Source of the DNA: Ectopseudomonas toyotomiensis
Lineage (GTDB): Bacteria > Pseudomonadota > Gammaproteobacteria > Pseudomonadales > Pseudomonadaceae
Assembly (NCBI RefSeq): GCF_900115695.1
Contig: NZ_FOXK01000006.1
Location: 124,001 to 188,000 of the forward strand
Direction of reading: 5' to 3'
DNA length: 64,000 nucleotides
A model generated the notes under the pieces. It saw only the letters and a program-made list of their open reading frames with translations. It was not told where the DNA came from and searched no databases. This document shows positions 45,032 to 53,303 of this stretch, in pieces. Numbering within the stretch: the stretch's first letter is position 1; each line of letters opens with the position of its first letter. A program made the translations under genes and the position numbers.

Positions 45032-45052
45032 GACGGGCTAAAGCCCGCCCCT
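45032..45052. repeat. REP-like hairpin after the HEPN-like gene
   Basis: GACGGGCTAAAGCCCGCCCCT is a short REP-like hairpin (CGGGCT/AGCCCG) between the HEPN-like and HhH genes. With the REP at 44193 it brackets the AT-rich insertion. Confidence 0.5.
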
Positions 45053-45077
45053 CAACCAAAGCGCGGTAACAACCCCT

Positions 45078-45314
45078 ATGCCCTTCCCAACAGAAGAACA
45101 CCAAGCCCTTCTAAAAGTTAAAGGCGTAGGCCCTACCGTTGTGCAGCGACTCGAACAGATCGGCATAAACTCCTTGCAGGAGCTGGCCCAAGCCAGTGTC
45201 AGCGATATCGTCACCGCAGTAACCGGTCAGTTGGGCTCCACCTGCTGGAAGAACAGCCCGCAAGCACGCGCGGCTATTCAGGCGGCCATCGATCTGGCCA
45301 AATCGTGTCAGTAA
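45078..45314 (+). CDS. Helix-hairpin-helix small protein
   Basis: A 78-residue protein whose N-terminal part LLKVKGVGPTVVQRLEQIGI is a helix-hairpin-helix motif (GVGPT), followed by SLQELAQASVSDIVTAVTG and helices. Such motifs bind DNA backbones non-specifically. The C-terminus is a short helix with a Cys. The role is unknown. It lies shortly before a VOC gene in the same direction and its stop precedes it by about 30 bases. Confidence 0.75.
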   Translation: MPFPTEEHQALLKVKGVGPTVVQRLEQIGINSLQELAQASVSDIVTAVTGQLGSTCWKNSPQARAAIQAAIDLAKSCQ

Positions 45315-45343
45315 GCACCACCTTCATTACCAAGGAGTCCGGT

Positions 45344-45706
45344 ATGCCTGCCCACGAGAAGATCAACTACGTCGAATACCCCACCCGCGATCTACCGGCC
45401 ACCAAGGCCTTCTTCCATGCCGCTTTCGGCTGGCGGTTCACTGACTACGGTTCCGATTACGCCGCCTTCGCCGACGAAGGCCTGGATGGCGGTTTCTTCA
45501 GTGCCGAGATGTCCGCGCGCAGCGATAACGGCAGCGCGTTGATCGTGTTCTACAGCGCACAGCTGGAAGCCACCCAGGCCAAGATCGAGGGTGCCGGTGG
45601 GGAAATCGTCAAACCGATCTTTGCCTTCCCCGGCGGCAGACGCTTTCACTTCGTCGAACCGGGTGGCAACGAGTTTGCCGTATGGTCGCAGCCGGACGGT
45701 CGATAG
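45344..45706 (+). CDS. VOC (glyoxalase/bleomycin-resistance) family protein
   Basis: A 120-residue single vicinal-oxygen-chelate domain. It starts INYVEYPTRDLPATKAFFHA followed by AFGWRFTDYG, and ends RRFHFVEPGGNEFAVWS with the usual His-Glu metal-type residues. ATG 45344 is chosen because AAGGAG lies 7 bases upstream. The family covers glyoxalase-like and dioxygenase enzymes; no substrate can be given. Confidence 0.85.
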   Translation: MPAHEKINYVEYPTRDLPATKAFFHAAFGWRFTDYGSDYAAFADEGLDGGFFSAEMSARSDNGSALIVFYSAQLEATQAKIEGAGGEIVKPIFAFPGGRRFHFVEPGGNEFAVWSQPDGR

Positions 45707-45737
45707 TCCGTCCCCGGAATCCGTAACCCCTGCTGCA

Positions 45738-45800
45738 ACCGTCGTTCCCGCGCGGGCGGGAATCCAGAACGGCTCTCCGGGCTCCCGCCCAAGCGAGAGT
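45738..45800. repeat. Dispersed repeat of the cgttcccgcgcgggcgggaatcc type
   Basis: CGTTCCCGCGCGGGCGGGAATCC forms a hairpin, and a GC-rich second hairpin (CCGGGCTCCCGCCCAAGCG) follows. This sequence type recurs in many gammaproteobacterial genomes. It fills part of the 254-base gap between the VOC and SDR genes; nothing else is recognisable there. Confidence 0.5.
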
Positions 45801-45960
45801 GACGCTGAGGGCAACCCCTCACACAATGAGTGCTGGCGCAGCATATCCCGTTTGACCCACTGCCAACTCCGCCATTAACGTCCCAGTCTTTCCTCTCTCG
45901 GGCGAGCATCACTCTCGCCTGAGCCATGGAAGAACCCTGCATGAATCAAGGAGGTACAGG

Positions 45961-46662
45961 ATGCGCATCATGGTGATCGGCGCCAGCCGAGGTCTCGGCC
46001 GTGCGCTGGTAGAGGGTTTGGCGCCAAGCCACGAGCTGATCGGGATTTCACGCAGCCGCCCGGCCGATCTGGCCACGGACATACAGTGGATCGAGGCGGA
46101 TATGAGTGATCCGCTGCGGGCCGTGGACGCCATCGAAGCACAGTCGCCTCAGCGCCTGGACGCGATCATCTACAACCTGGGGATCTGGGAAACTCGCGCG
46201 TTCGAGGATGACTACAGTTTTCTGCAGGACGACGACGCGCAGATTCTCGAGATGGTCAGCGTCAATATCGGCGCGACCTTGCTGCTGCTCAAACGCCTGC
46301 TACCGCGCCTGCTCGGCGGCGCCAAGCCGCAACTGATCCTCACCGGTTCCACCTCGGCCCTGCCGCAAAGTGGCCGCCCGGAAGTCACCTTCGGCGCCAG
46401 CAAGTTCGCCCTCAAAGGCATCGCCGAGACCCTGCGCGAAGGTTTTCGCGATCAGCGTCTGGCCGTCACCTGCCTGCAACTGGGCTACCTCAATACCCAG
46501 GATGGCTTACAAACGCCAGTGGAGCAGGCGGCGCAAAATGGTGAAGGTCAGCTGATTCCACTGCACGATGTCGTCGCTCTGGTGCGAACGCTACTGAACC
46601 TGTCCGATGCCAGTTACGTGCGTGAGCTGGTGCTACCGGCCATTGCCGACGAGCGTTTCTGA
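45961..46662 (+). CDS. Short-chain dehydrogenase with Phe at the catalytic Tyr
   Basis: A 233-residue SDR-like protein. The nucleotide-binding motif is MVIGASRGLGRALVEGL, with the catalytic Ser in ILTGSTSALPQSG. The expected Y-x-x-x-K reads VTFGASKFALKGIAE, so the Tyr is Phe while Lys remains. LILTGST and VTCLQLGYLN follow the SDR pattern. It may still bind NAD(P) but be inactive or use another donor. The substrate is unknown. It precedes a DinB gene with 23 bases between. Confidence 0.88.
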   Translation: MRIMVIGASRGLGRALVEGLAPSHELIGISRSRPADLATDIQWIEADMSDPLRAVDAIEAQSPQRLDAIIYNLGIWETRAFEDDYSFLQDDDAQILEMVSVNIGATLLLLKRLLPRLLGGAKPQLILTGSTSALPQSGRPEVTFGASKFALKGIAETLREGFRDQRLAVTCLQLGYLNTQDGLQTPVEQAAQNGEGQLIPLHDVVALVRTLLNLSDASYVRELVLPAIADERF

Positions 46663-46685
46663 AAGGACAAGAACAGGTATTGGCC

Positions 46686-47222
46686 ATGCAGAGAACCGAC
46701 CATATCCGCCTGATGGCACGCTACAACAGCTGGATGAACGAACGGCTCTACACAGCCGCTTCCAGCTTGTCCGACGAGGCGTTGAGCACCGAGCGCGGCG
46801 CGTTCTTCGGCTCGATCCTCGGCACGCTCAATCATCTGCTGGTGGCCGACCGTATCTGGCTGGGGCGCTACACCGCGCACCCGGCGAACTTTCAGGCATT
46901 GCAAACGCTCGCAGAGCTGGAAATGCCGACACGCCTGGATCAACTGATGGGTGCGGATATACGCGAGCTGGCCGCACTGCGTAAACAGCTGGACAGTTGC
47001 ATCGAAGCCCTGGCCGCCGAGATGGGCGAAGAGCAGCTGGATCAGCCGCTGAGCTACCGCAACATGAAGGGTGCGGCCGCGCAAAAGCACTTCTTCGCCC
47101 TGCTGATGCACCTGTTCAACCACCAGACGCATCACCGCGGGCAGGCAACGACGCTACTAACCCAGGCGGGCGTGGATGTGGGTGTGACCGATCTGCTGGC
47201 GTTGATCCCTGACGAGCCTTGA
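46686..47222 (+). CDS. DinB-family protein
   Basis: A 178-residue four-helix protein of the DinB/YfiT metal-binding family. Histidines are at LGTLNHLLVADRIW and LFNHQTHHRGQATTLL, the usual His3 metal site. It starts HIRLMARYNSWMNERLY. The ATG at 46686 is preferred over a TTG at 46680. Members are often thiol transferases or damage-induced proteins; the function here is not known. Confidence 0.88.
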   Translation: MQRTDHIRLMARYNSWMNERLYTAASSLSDEALSTERGAFFGSILGTLNHLLVADRIWLGRYTAHPANFQALQTLAELEMPTRLDQLMGADIRELAALRKQLDSCIEALAAEMGEEQLDQPLSYRNMKGAAAQKHFFALLMHLFNHQTHHRGQATTLLTQAGVDVGVTDLLALIPDEP

Positions 47223-47262
47223 GCTGCGGCCAAGTGCCGATCACACCTCGCCCTCTCCAGGC

Positions 47263-47970
47263 TCAAAGGCCAGCCAGTTTCAGCCAGTGTGCGTAGAAAC
47301 CTTCGGCAACCTGGTTCAATGCCCTGACCTTCCCACTCAGGTCGTCACGCATCTCGGCGATGCTCTGCTGGCTGGGATGGCTGGCATCGAGCAGGTGCGC
47401 CCAGTCGTCTAGCCAGAGCGCGATCAGATCTTCGGTCATCTCCGGGTGGCCCTGCAGCGCCAGCACCTTGTCACCCCAGGCGAAGGCCTGATTGTCGCAC
47501 CAGCGGCTGCTCAGCAGGGGTTGAGCACCTTCAGGTAGCGAGAAGGTGTCGCCATGCCACTGAAAAATGCCGAACGCTGCAGGCAAATGCGCCAGCCAGG
47601 GGCTATCGGCTGCTTCTGATCGGCGCTGCATGCGCTGCCAACCCGCTTCGGTGTAGGGCATGCGGTGGATGGTGGCGCCCAGTGCCTTGGCCAGCAGTTG
47701 GCCGCCCAGGCAGTGGCCGATGATGGGAATGTCACGCGCGATAAAGCACTGCAACGCTGCCACTTCATCGGCGATCCAGGGCAACGGGTCATTGACGCTC
47801 ATCGGCCCGCCCATCACGGCGGCCGCCTTGGGCCGCTCCAGGTCGTAACCGTGCAGTTCACCCAGGTCGACGCGCAGCACGTCGAAACTGCAGTCACGCG
47901 CCTGCAGCACCTGCGCCAGATGGGCTGGCGGGCAATAATCGATATGAGTCAGGATCAGAACATCGGCCAT
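47263..47970 (-). CDS. Class I glutamine amidotransferase-like protein
   Basis: A 235-residue GATase1 protein. The nucleophile Cys is in GHCLGGQLLAKALG and the His is in LALQGHPEMTEDLI. ATG 47970 with GGAGG 6 bases upstream is chosen, starting MADVLILTHIDYC; the frame runs to 48135. The family resembles the stand-alone amidotransferases of the GuaA-N type, which can have C-N hydrolase roles; the partner is unknown. Confidence 0.9.
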   Translation of the reverse strand: MADVLILTHIDYCPPAHLAQVLQARDCSFDVLRVDLGELHGYDLERPKAAAVMGGPMSVNDPLPWIADEVAALQCFIARDIPIIGHCLGGQLLAKALGATIHRMPYTEAGWQRMQRRSEAADSPWLAHLPAAFGIFQWHGDTFSLPEGAQPLLSSRWCDNQAFAWGDKVLALQGHPEMTEDLIALWLDDWAHLLDASHPSQQSIAEMRDDLSGKVRALNQVAEGFYAHWLKLAGL

Positions 47971-48092
47971 AGCTACCTCCGTCGCGCAGTCTGCGCGAGA
48001 AGGATGGGCAAGTCGAGGTGGGCTGGGAGTTGAAGCCATCGGCCGGACAGCCGGCCGATGGTCTGTACTGGCGAATACCGCTGCATTCACCT

Positions 48093-48437
48093 CTAACGCA
48101 TGGCTGACGCTTTCACCTCCTGGGTAACGCCCCAACCATCCATCTTGCCGCCCAGCGGGACGACGATGGACTCCAGGTCATGTTCGAACTCGCCGATACC
48201 GGCATAGGTGGCGTACATCACTTTGCTGATTTGCAGGTGCCAGATGCCGTCCTCACGGGCGGATATCTGAGCGTTGAGCGACTCGCCGCGAAAGTTTCTG
48301 GCTGCCATTCTGGCCCGTTCTTCGTCGGGAAAGATGGCGTAGAACTCGATCGGGTGAAACTGGGCGAAGTCGAATCCCCCTTCTTTCATCCGACGCAGCA
48401 CCGAGGTGCTGGAGTCTTCGTGGAAGGCTGTGCTCAT
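48093..48437 (-). CDS. RraB-family protein (RNase E inhibitor type)
   Basis: A 114-residue protein with the RraB fold signature. It has FAQFHPIEFYAIFPDEERAR, the hydrophobic strand FRGESLNAQI, and WHLQISKVMYATYAGIGEFE ending in LGGKMDGWGVTQE. RraB of E. coli binds the C-terminal half of RNase E and alters mRNA decay; this member may do the same or be a paralogue. GAGAGGGGG precedes the ATG. It is convergent with nothing nearby and is followed by a 319-base gap upstream. Confidence 0.8.
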   Translation of the reverse strand: MSTAFHEDSSTSVLRRMKEGGFDFAQFHPIEFYAIFPDEERARMAARNFRGESLNAQISAREDGIWHLQISKVMYATYAGIGEFEHDLESIVVPLGGKMDGWGVTQEVKASAMR

Positions 48438-48756
48438 AAACGACCCCCTCTCAGGCTATGGATGGATTAACCGCTTTCCCAATGCGACCGTCCTGCGGAC
48501 GGTGTCGCGGCTCCTACCGGAAACCTCTGAAAACGCCCTGCGTTTTCAGAAGCACCCAAATGGCGCCGCCCCGAGAATCGAGCAGATGCTCGATGTGTCT
48601 ACTGCAAGCGTATCGACGACTGCCCGGCAGAACGCCGGACTGAAAACCGTCTTCTCTAGAGTAGTCGCTGAGCGAAAGATTCGCGTGGTGCAGAAAGCCC
48701 TTGTGACAAAACCGGCGACCAGCGGCAATTGGCCAGCCTGAAAGTTTCGCCCGAGC
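48438..48756. other. Intergenic stretch with two perfect hairpins
   Basis: No gene is convincing here: a 111-codon frame (48406-48741, plus strand) overlaps the RraB start and has no recognisable domain. Two hairpins stand out: ACCGTCC-TGC-GGACGGT at 48487-48503 and TCTGAAAACGC-CCT-GCGTTTTCAGA at 48526-48550. The second has 11-bp arms and a 3-base loop and could be a terminator or part of a repeat. Confidence 0.5.
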
Positions 48757-49518
48757 TCATGGGCGACTGAGCCAACCCATCAGCAACCTGTTGATCCAGC
48801 CCGGCGTGATCTGCCCAAAGGTGAACAGCAGCCCGAACTGCAGCCCTACCGGGCGATGCACGGTACTGGCATGGGCCTGCTTCCAGGCCGCTTCGGCGAT
48901 CTGCTCGGCCTCCAGGCGCACGCCCAGGCGACGCATCACAGGCGGACGCTGCGCCTGACTTCGCACCATCGGTGTGTCGACGAATGGCGGCATCAGGTCT
49001 CCCACGCGGATGCCGTGCTCGCGCCACTCCAGTTCCAGCGCCTCGGTCAGGCCGCGTACAGCGAACTTGCTGGCCGAATAGCTGGCCAGTTGTGGCACGC
49101 CGTAAAGCCCCGAGGCCGAGCCCATGTTGATCACTTGCGCCTCTGGTGTGGTCTTGAGATAGGCGAAAGCCGCATGGCAAAGATTGAGCACGCCGAGCAC
49201 ATTGATCTCTACCAGGCGTGCATGCTGCTCCAGCTCAATATCGGCAAAGGCGCCGGTACGCAGGATGCCCGCACCATTGAACAGCAGGCGCAACTGGCCG
49301 CCGCTCTGCGTGCAGAAGTAGGCCAGCGCGGCCTTCACCGCTGCGGCATCGACCACATCCAGCGGCGCATGCCAGGCGCCGCCCAGCTCGGCGGCCAATG
49401 CGGACAGCGCCTTTTCATCGACGTCGAGCAACCCGACGCGCCAGCCCCGCGTGTGGAACAGCCGCGCGGTGGCAGCGCCAATGCCCGATGCGGCGCCGCT
49501 GATGAGAATGTTGTTCAT
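48757..49518 (-). CDS. Short-chain dehydrogenase/reductase
   Basis: A 253-residue classical SDR. NAD(P) binding is ILISGAASGIGAATARLFHT, the substrate-binding NGAGILRTG matches N-A-G, the Ser is in VINMGSASGLYGVP, and the catalytic Tyr and Lys are in ASYSASKFAVRGLTEAL. The start ATG at 49518 overlaps the esterase stop by 1 base (TGATG), so it is the third gene of the monooxygenase operon. A role in oxidising the alcohol freed by the esterase is inferred. Confidence 0.92.
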   Translation of the reverse strand: MNNILISGAASGIGAATARLFHTRGWRVGLLDVDEKALSALAAELGGAWHAPLDVVDAAAVKAALAYFCTQSGGQLRLLFNGAGILRTGAFADIELEQHARLVEINVLGVLNLCHAAFAYLKTTPEAQVINMGSASGLYGVPQLASYSASKFAVRGLTEALELEWREHGIRVGDLMPPFVDTPMVRSQAQRPPVMRRLGVRLEAEQIAEAAWKQAHASTVHRPVGLQFGLLFTFGQITPGWINRLLMGWLSRP

Positions 49519-50447
49519 CACACACCCCGCTCACGGAGAAAGGCCGCCACGCGGGCGATGGCGTAATCCGCCGCGCGCAACATGCCGACATGCGCCTGGA
49601 ACACATGCCACAACCCCGGATAACGCTCCAGCCGCAGGTTCACCCCAGCCACCGTGGCGCGCTCGGCCAGGCGCAAGCTGTCGTTGAGCAACAACTCGTC
49701 TTCGCCGACCTGGATCAGCGTCGGCGGCAGGCGGCTGAGATCGGCGAACAGCGGCGACATACGCGGATCGTTGCGCGGCAGGTCGGTCGGGCAATACAGC
49801 TGCGCAGCCTGCTCGATCCAGCTGGGGTGGAGCAGCGGGTCGCCTGCTGGCGGCTCGTGCATCTGCTCGCCGGTGAAGTCGGTGACCGGCGAGAAGCACA
49901 CCAGTGCGGCAGGCACAGGTAGGCCGAGTTCGATGATGCGCAGGCAGCCGACCAAACTCAGGTTGCCGCCAGCCGAGTCGCCACCAATGGCGATCTGTTC
50001 GGGCCTATAGCCGGCCGCCAACAATGCCTGGTAAGCCGCCACCACATCATCGCGCGCTGCCGGGTAGGGATGCTCAGGCGCCAGGCGGTAGTCCAGCGCA
50101 CAGACTTCCAGAGCAGCGCGTTTGGCCAAGCTGGCGCAGATGCCACGGTGCGTGTCCGGCCCACCGATCATGAAGGCGCCACCGTGCAGATAGAGCAGCA
50201 CGCTACCGCTGCTGACAGGCGGCCGGTGCCATTCGCACGGGCGCCCGGCCAGGGTATCGGCGTTGCGATTGACTCCGCGGGGCGTCAGGGTGATGGCGGT
50301 GAGTGCACGCAACACACGACGCTGCCCGGCCACCGGCATCGGTGGCCGTACCAGGCCACGGAAGAACAGGCGCAGAAAGCCGCGCAACAGGCCGCGCAGC
50401 AGCATCTGCTCGGCAGCGGGGGCATTGAAGTCAGCGGACGCAGTCAT
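49518..50447 (-). CDS. Alpha/beta hydrolase, hormone-sensitive-lipase type esterase
   Basis: A 309-residue esterase of family IV. The oxyanion-hole motif HGGAFMIGGPDTH and nucleophile GDSAGGNLSLV are present, with Asp in the later part (LIQVGEDELLLNDSLRLA) and His in GLWHVFQAH. ATG 50447 is chosen with GGAG 10 bases upstream (a TTG at 50456 also exists). The start overlaps the monooxygenase end by 17 bases. It should hydrolyse esters produced by the Baeyer-Villiger enzyme. Confidence 0.93.
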   Translation of the reverse strand: MTASADFNAPAAEQMLLRGLLRGFLRLFFRGLVRPPMPVAGQRRVLRALTAITLTPRGVNRNADTLAGRPCEWHRPPVSSGSVLLYLHGGAFMIGGPDTHRGICASLAKRAALEVCALDYRLAPEHPYPAARDDVVAAYQALLAAGYRPEQIAIGGDSAGGNLSLVGCLRIIELGLPVPAALVCFSPVTDFTGEQMHEPPAGDPLLHPSWIEQAAQLYCPTDLPRNDPRMSPLFADLSRLPPTLIQVGEDELLLNDSLRLAERATVAGVNLRLERYPGLWHVFQAHVGMLRAADYAIARVAAFLRERGV

Positions 50448-51906
50448 AGTCGGCAAGCTCCGGAGTACGGGTCATGAGGCGATAGGTGAAGGTGAACCCC
50501 GGCCAGTTGTTGGTGTTCTTGCCGGTAGCGGTCTTGTACCAGCTGTCGCAGCCCTGTTCCCATATCGTTCGATGAGTCGCCTGCTGCAGCTCGGCGTTGT
50601 AACTGCGCTGCACCGTGGGGCGCAGGTCGAGATAGCGTAGCCCCTGTTCGCGCAGCACCTGCATGCACCCCAGTACGTAGGCGTACTGGCTCTCCAACAT
50701 ATAGAGAATGGAGTTGTGGCCGAGGTTGGTGTTCGGCCCGTAGAGCAGGAACAGGTTGGGAAAACCGCTGACGCTGATGCCCTTGTAGGCCTCGGCGCCC
50801 TCCTTCCAGGCCTGATTCAACTCCAGCCCATCGAGGCCACGAATGCGCATCGGCGCAAGGAAATCGGTGGCAGTGAAACCGGTGCCGTAGATCAGCACAT
50901 CGAAGGGATGCTCACGACCATCGGCCGTCACCAGCGACTGCTCGCGCACCTCGCGAATCGCCGAGTCGACGACCTCGACATTGGCCTGCGCCAGCGCCGG
51001 GAAGTAGTCGTTGCTGATCAGGATACGCTTGCAACCCATGGGGTAATTCGGCTGCAAGCGCTCACGCTTGCCGGCATCGGGCATCTGCCGCTGCAGGTGA
51101 CGGGTGAAGCTATGGCGGAACAGGCGCATCAGCCAGGGGAAGCGGATAAAGGCCAGCGCCCGGCCCTCGTGATGCAGGTATTGCAGGAGGCGGTCGGCAC
51201 GTTGCAGCAGGGGCAAACGCTGTTTTAGAGCAATCTCCCAGGGTCTATAGGCGCGATCCGGCTTGGCCAGCACATAGGCAGCCGAGCGCTGGAACAGGCT
51301 CAGGCTGGCGACCTTCGGCTGGATCTGCGGCACGAACTGGATCGCCGAAGCGCCGGTACCGATTACCGCCACGCGCTTGCCGGTCAGATCCAAATCATGG
51401 CGCCAGCGCGCCGAATGGAAAGCCTCGCCGCGAAAATGCTCCAGACCGGGCAGTTTCGGGTAGGCCGGCCGATTGAGCTGGCCGCAGGCACTGACCAGCG
51501 CCTGCGTCTCGATCACTTCGCCCCCTGCCAGCTCGACACGCCAGATACCGCGCGCGGCATCGAACTCGGCGCCGAGCACTTCGCTGTTCAGACGGATGTG
51601 CGGGCGCAGCCGGTGTTTCTCCACGCACTGCAGGATGTAGGCGTGGATCTCCGCCTGCGGTGCGAACTTGCGCGACCAGTCGTGCTTGGGCTCGAAGGAA
51701 AAGGAGTACAGATGCGAGGGCACATCGCAGGCGGCGCCCGGATAGCTGTTGTCGCGCCAGGTACCGCCTACCTCGCCGGCCTTTTCCAGCAACAGGAAGT
51801 CGTCCTCGCCGGCCTTGCGCAACTGTATGGCCAGGCCCAGACCGGCAAAGCCGCTGCCGATGATCAACACGCGCCAGGGCGCGTTCGTACGGGGGTTGTT
51901 GTGCAT
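50431..51906 (-). CDS. Baeyer-Villiger-type flavin monooxygenase
   Basis: A 491-residue class B flavin monooxygenase. FAD binding is VLIIGSGFAGLGLAIQLRKA, and GEVGGTWRDNSYPGAACDVP is typical. The Baeyer-Villiger fingerprint is FRGEAFHSARWRHD, close to F-x-G-x-x-x-H-x-x-x-W. The NADPH-binding motif is VAVIGTGASAIQFVPQIQP. The enzyme inserts oxygen next to a ketone to form an ester or lactone. It is the first gene of a three-gene operon whose next two genes could process the ester. The actual ketone is not predictable; steroid or fatty ketones are possible. Confidence 0.93.
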   Translation of the reverse strand: MHNNPRTNAPWRVLIIGSGFAGLGLAIQLRKAGEDDFLLLEKAGEVGGTWRDNSYPGAACDVPSHLYSFSFEPKHDWSRKFAPQAEIHAYILQCVEKHRLRPHIRLNSEVLGAEFDAARGIWRVELAGGEVIETQALVSACGQLNRPAYPKLPGLEHFRGEAFHSARWRHDLDLTGKRVAVIGTGASAIQFVPQIQPKVASLSLFQRSAAYVLAKPDRAYRPWEIALKQRLPLLQRADRLLQYLHHEGRALAFIRFPWLMRLFRHSFTRHLQRQMPDAGKRERLQPNYPMGCKRILISNDYFPALAQANVEVVDSAIREVREQSLVTADGREHPFDVLIYGTGFTATDFLAPMRIRGLDGLELNQAWKEGAEAYKGISVSGFPNLFLLYGPNTNLGHNSILYMLESQYAYVLGCMQVLREQGLRYLDLRPTVQRSYNAELQQATHRTIWEQGCDSWYKTATGKNTNNWPGFTFTYRLMTRTPELADYDCVR

Positions 51907-52004
51907 TGTAGTGACCCGTGTATGGCGATGAGCAAATGCTACTTGCGCCCCCGCGCCCAGGTTATGGCATAGTCGGCCAGGATATTGTGATTTTCGGACA
52001 ATCT

Positions 52005-53024
52005 ATGTCAGCGCCCTGGCCCGCACGCCGCAGCATCACCAGCATTCAGTTGCTCACCCAGCTGGGGCTCGATCTGGGCCTGAGCCTGGACAGGTGCCTG
52101 CATGAAACGGGGCTCAGCCCGGTGCAGTTGGCCAGCCTGAACGGGGAGATCGAAGCGCAGCGTGAGCTGCAGCTGATCGCCAACCTGGTCGAGGCACTAC
52201 CCGCAGTCGAAGATCTTGGCCTGCAGGCCGGCCGGCGCTACCACCTGACCACCTACGGCGCCTGGGGTTACGCCATTCTCAGCAGCGCCACGGTGCGCCA
52301 GGCCGCCGAACTTGGCCTGCGCTATCACGGCCTGACCTATGCCTTCACCCGCATCACTCTGAGCGTGGATGACGCCATCGCCAGCCTGAATTTCGACGAC
52401 AGCGCTCTGCCCCCGGCGCTGCATGATTTCATCGTGCAGCGCGATATGCTCGGTGCCCTGGTGGTCGTGCGCGAGCTGCTGGGCAGCACGCTGCAATTGC
52501 TGACCGTGGAACTGCGCCAGCCTGCACCGGCTGACGCTTCACCCTTTATCGCCGCCTTCGGCCAGGTGCCGCGCTTCGGCGCGGCGCGCAATCGCCTGGG
52601 TTTTGCCGCCGACTTGCTGGACAACCCACTGCCACGAGCCAACCCGCAACTGGTCAGCGCCTGTGAACAGCAATGCCAGACGTTGCTGGCGCGCCATCAA
52701 TGGCATCAGGGTCTGGCCGGGCGGGTGCGCCAGCTTCTGTTGCAGTCGCCGGGGCAGATCGCCGACATGGAACAGGTCGCAGAGCGCCTGCACCTGAGCA
52801 GCCGCACCCTGCGTCGACGCCTGATCGAAGAAGACACGAGCTTCCGTGCCCTGCAGGACGAAGTGCGCCAGGCGCTGGCCGAAGAGCTGCTGGCCGCCGG
52901 CGGCCTGAGCCTGGAAGAGATTGCCGAGCGCCTGGGTTATGGCGAACTGTCGAACTTCATCCACGCCTTCAAGCGCTGGAAAGGCATCACGCCCGGGCGT
53001 TATCAACGGGAAGCGTTGGTGTAG
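52005..53024 (+). CDS. AraC-family regulator divergent from the monooxygenase operon
   Basis: A 339-residue AraC/XylS-type activator with an N-terminal ligand domain of the arginine/OruR-like (DUF4135/Arabinose_bd) kind and a C-terminal helix-turn-helix pair. It has DMEQVAERLHLSSRTLRRRL and GLSLEEIAERLGYGELSNFI, then HAFKRWKGITPGRYQ. The ATG at 52005 fits the family; the frame extends back to 51918. With 98 bases between it and the monooxygenase start, it is the obvious regulator of the operon. Confidence 0.9.
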   Translation: MSAPWPARRSITSIQLLTQLGLDLGLSLDRCLHETGLSPVQLASLNGEIEAQRELQLIANLVEALPAVEDLGLQAGRRYHLTTYGAWGYAILSSATVRQAAELGLRYHGLTYAFTRITLSVDDAIASLNFDDSALPPALHDFIVQRDMLGALVVVRELLGSTLQLLTVELRQPAPADASPFIAAFGQVPRFGAARNRLGFAADLLDNPLPRANPQLVSACEQQCQTLLARHQWHQGLAGRVRQLLLQSPGQIADMEQVAERLHLSSRTLRRRLIEEDTSFRALQDEVRQALAEELLAAGGLSLEEIAERLGYGELSNFIHAFKRWKGITPGRYQREALV

Positions 53025-53147
53025 GGCGTACCGGGACGCCGGCCGCTCGGAAGCAGTACGCCATCACGGTAGGCACTATGTGTTGACTGTTCGCTGGCGC
53101 TCCTGAGTCCACCCTACGAGCTGCCATGTATGGCCGCTGGCTCCCCT

Positions 53148-53216
53148 GGTGCGCGCGGCGCACCCTACGACTTGGCTCTCCGACACACGCCTCATGTAGG
53201 ATGCGCCATGCGCATC
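53148..53216. repeat. REP pair (family gtagggtgcgc), outward
   Basis: GGTGCGCGCGGCGCACCCTAC at 53148-53168 and GTAGGATGCGCCATGCGCATC at 53196-53216. The orientation is the same as the pair at 17116. A third remnant (ccaccctacgag, 53109-53120) precedes it. It lies before alkA. Confidence 0.72.
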
Positions 53217-53303
53217 GAGCCCCCGCACAAAGGCAAGGTCTGTCGTAGTTTGAAAGTCATCTTCACGCTGACAAGGCGCAAACGCCGCGCTAGGGTGCCA
53301 GCC

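Noticed and set aside
48406..48741. 111-codon frame in the gap after the RraB-like gene
   Set aside because: It overlaps the RraB start on the other strand, has no recognisable domain, and runs through two hairpins.
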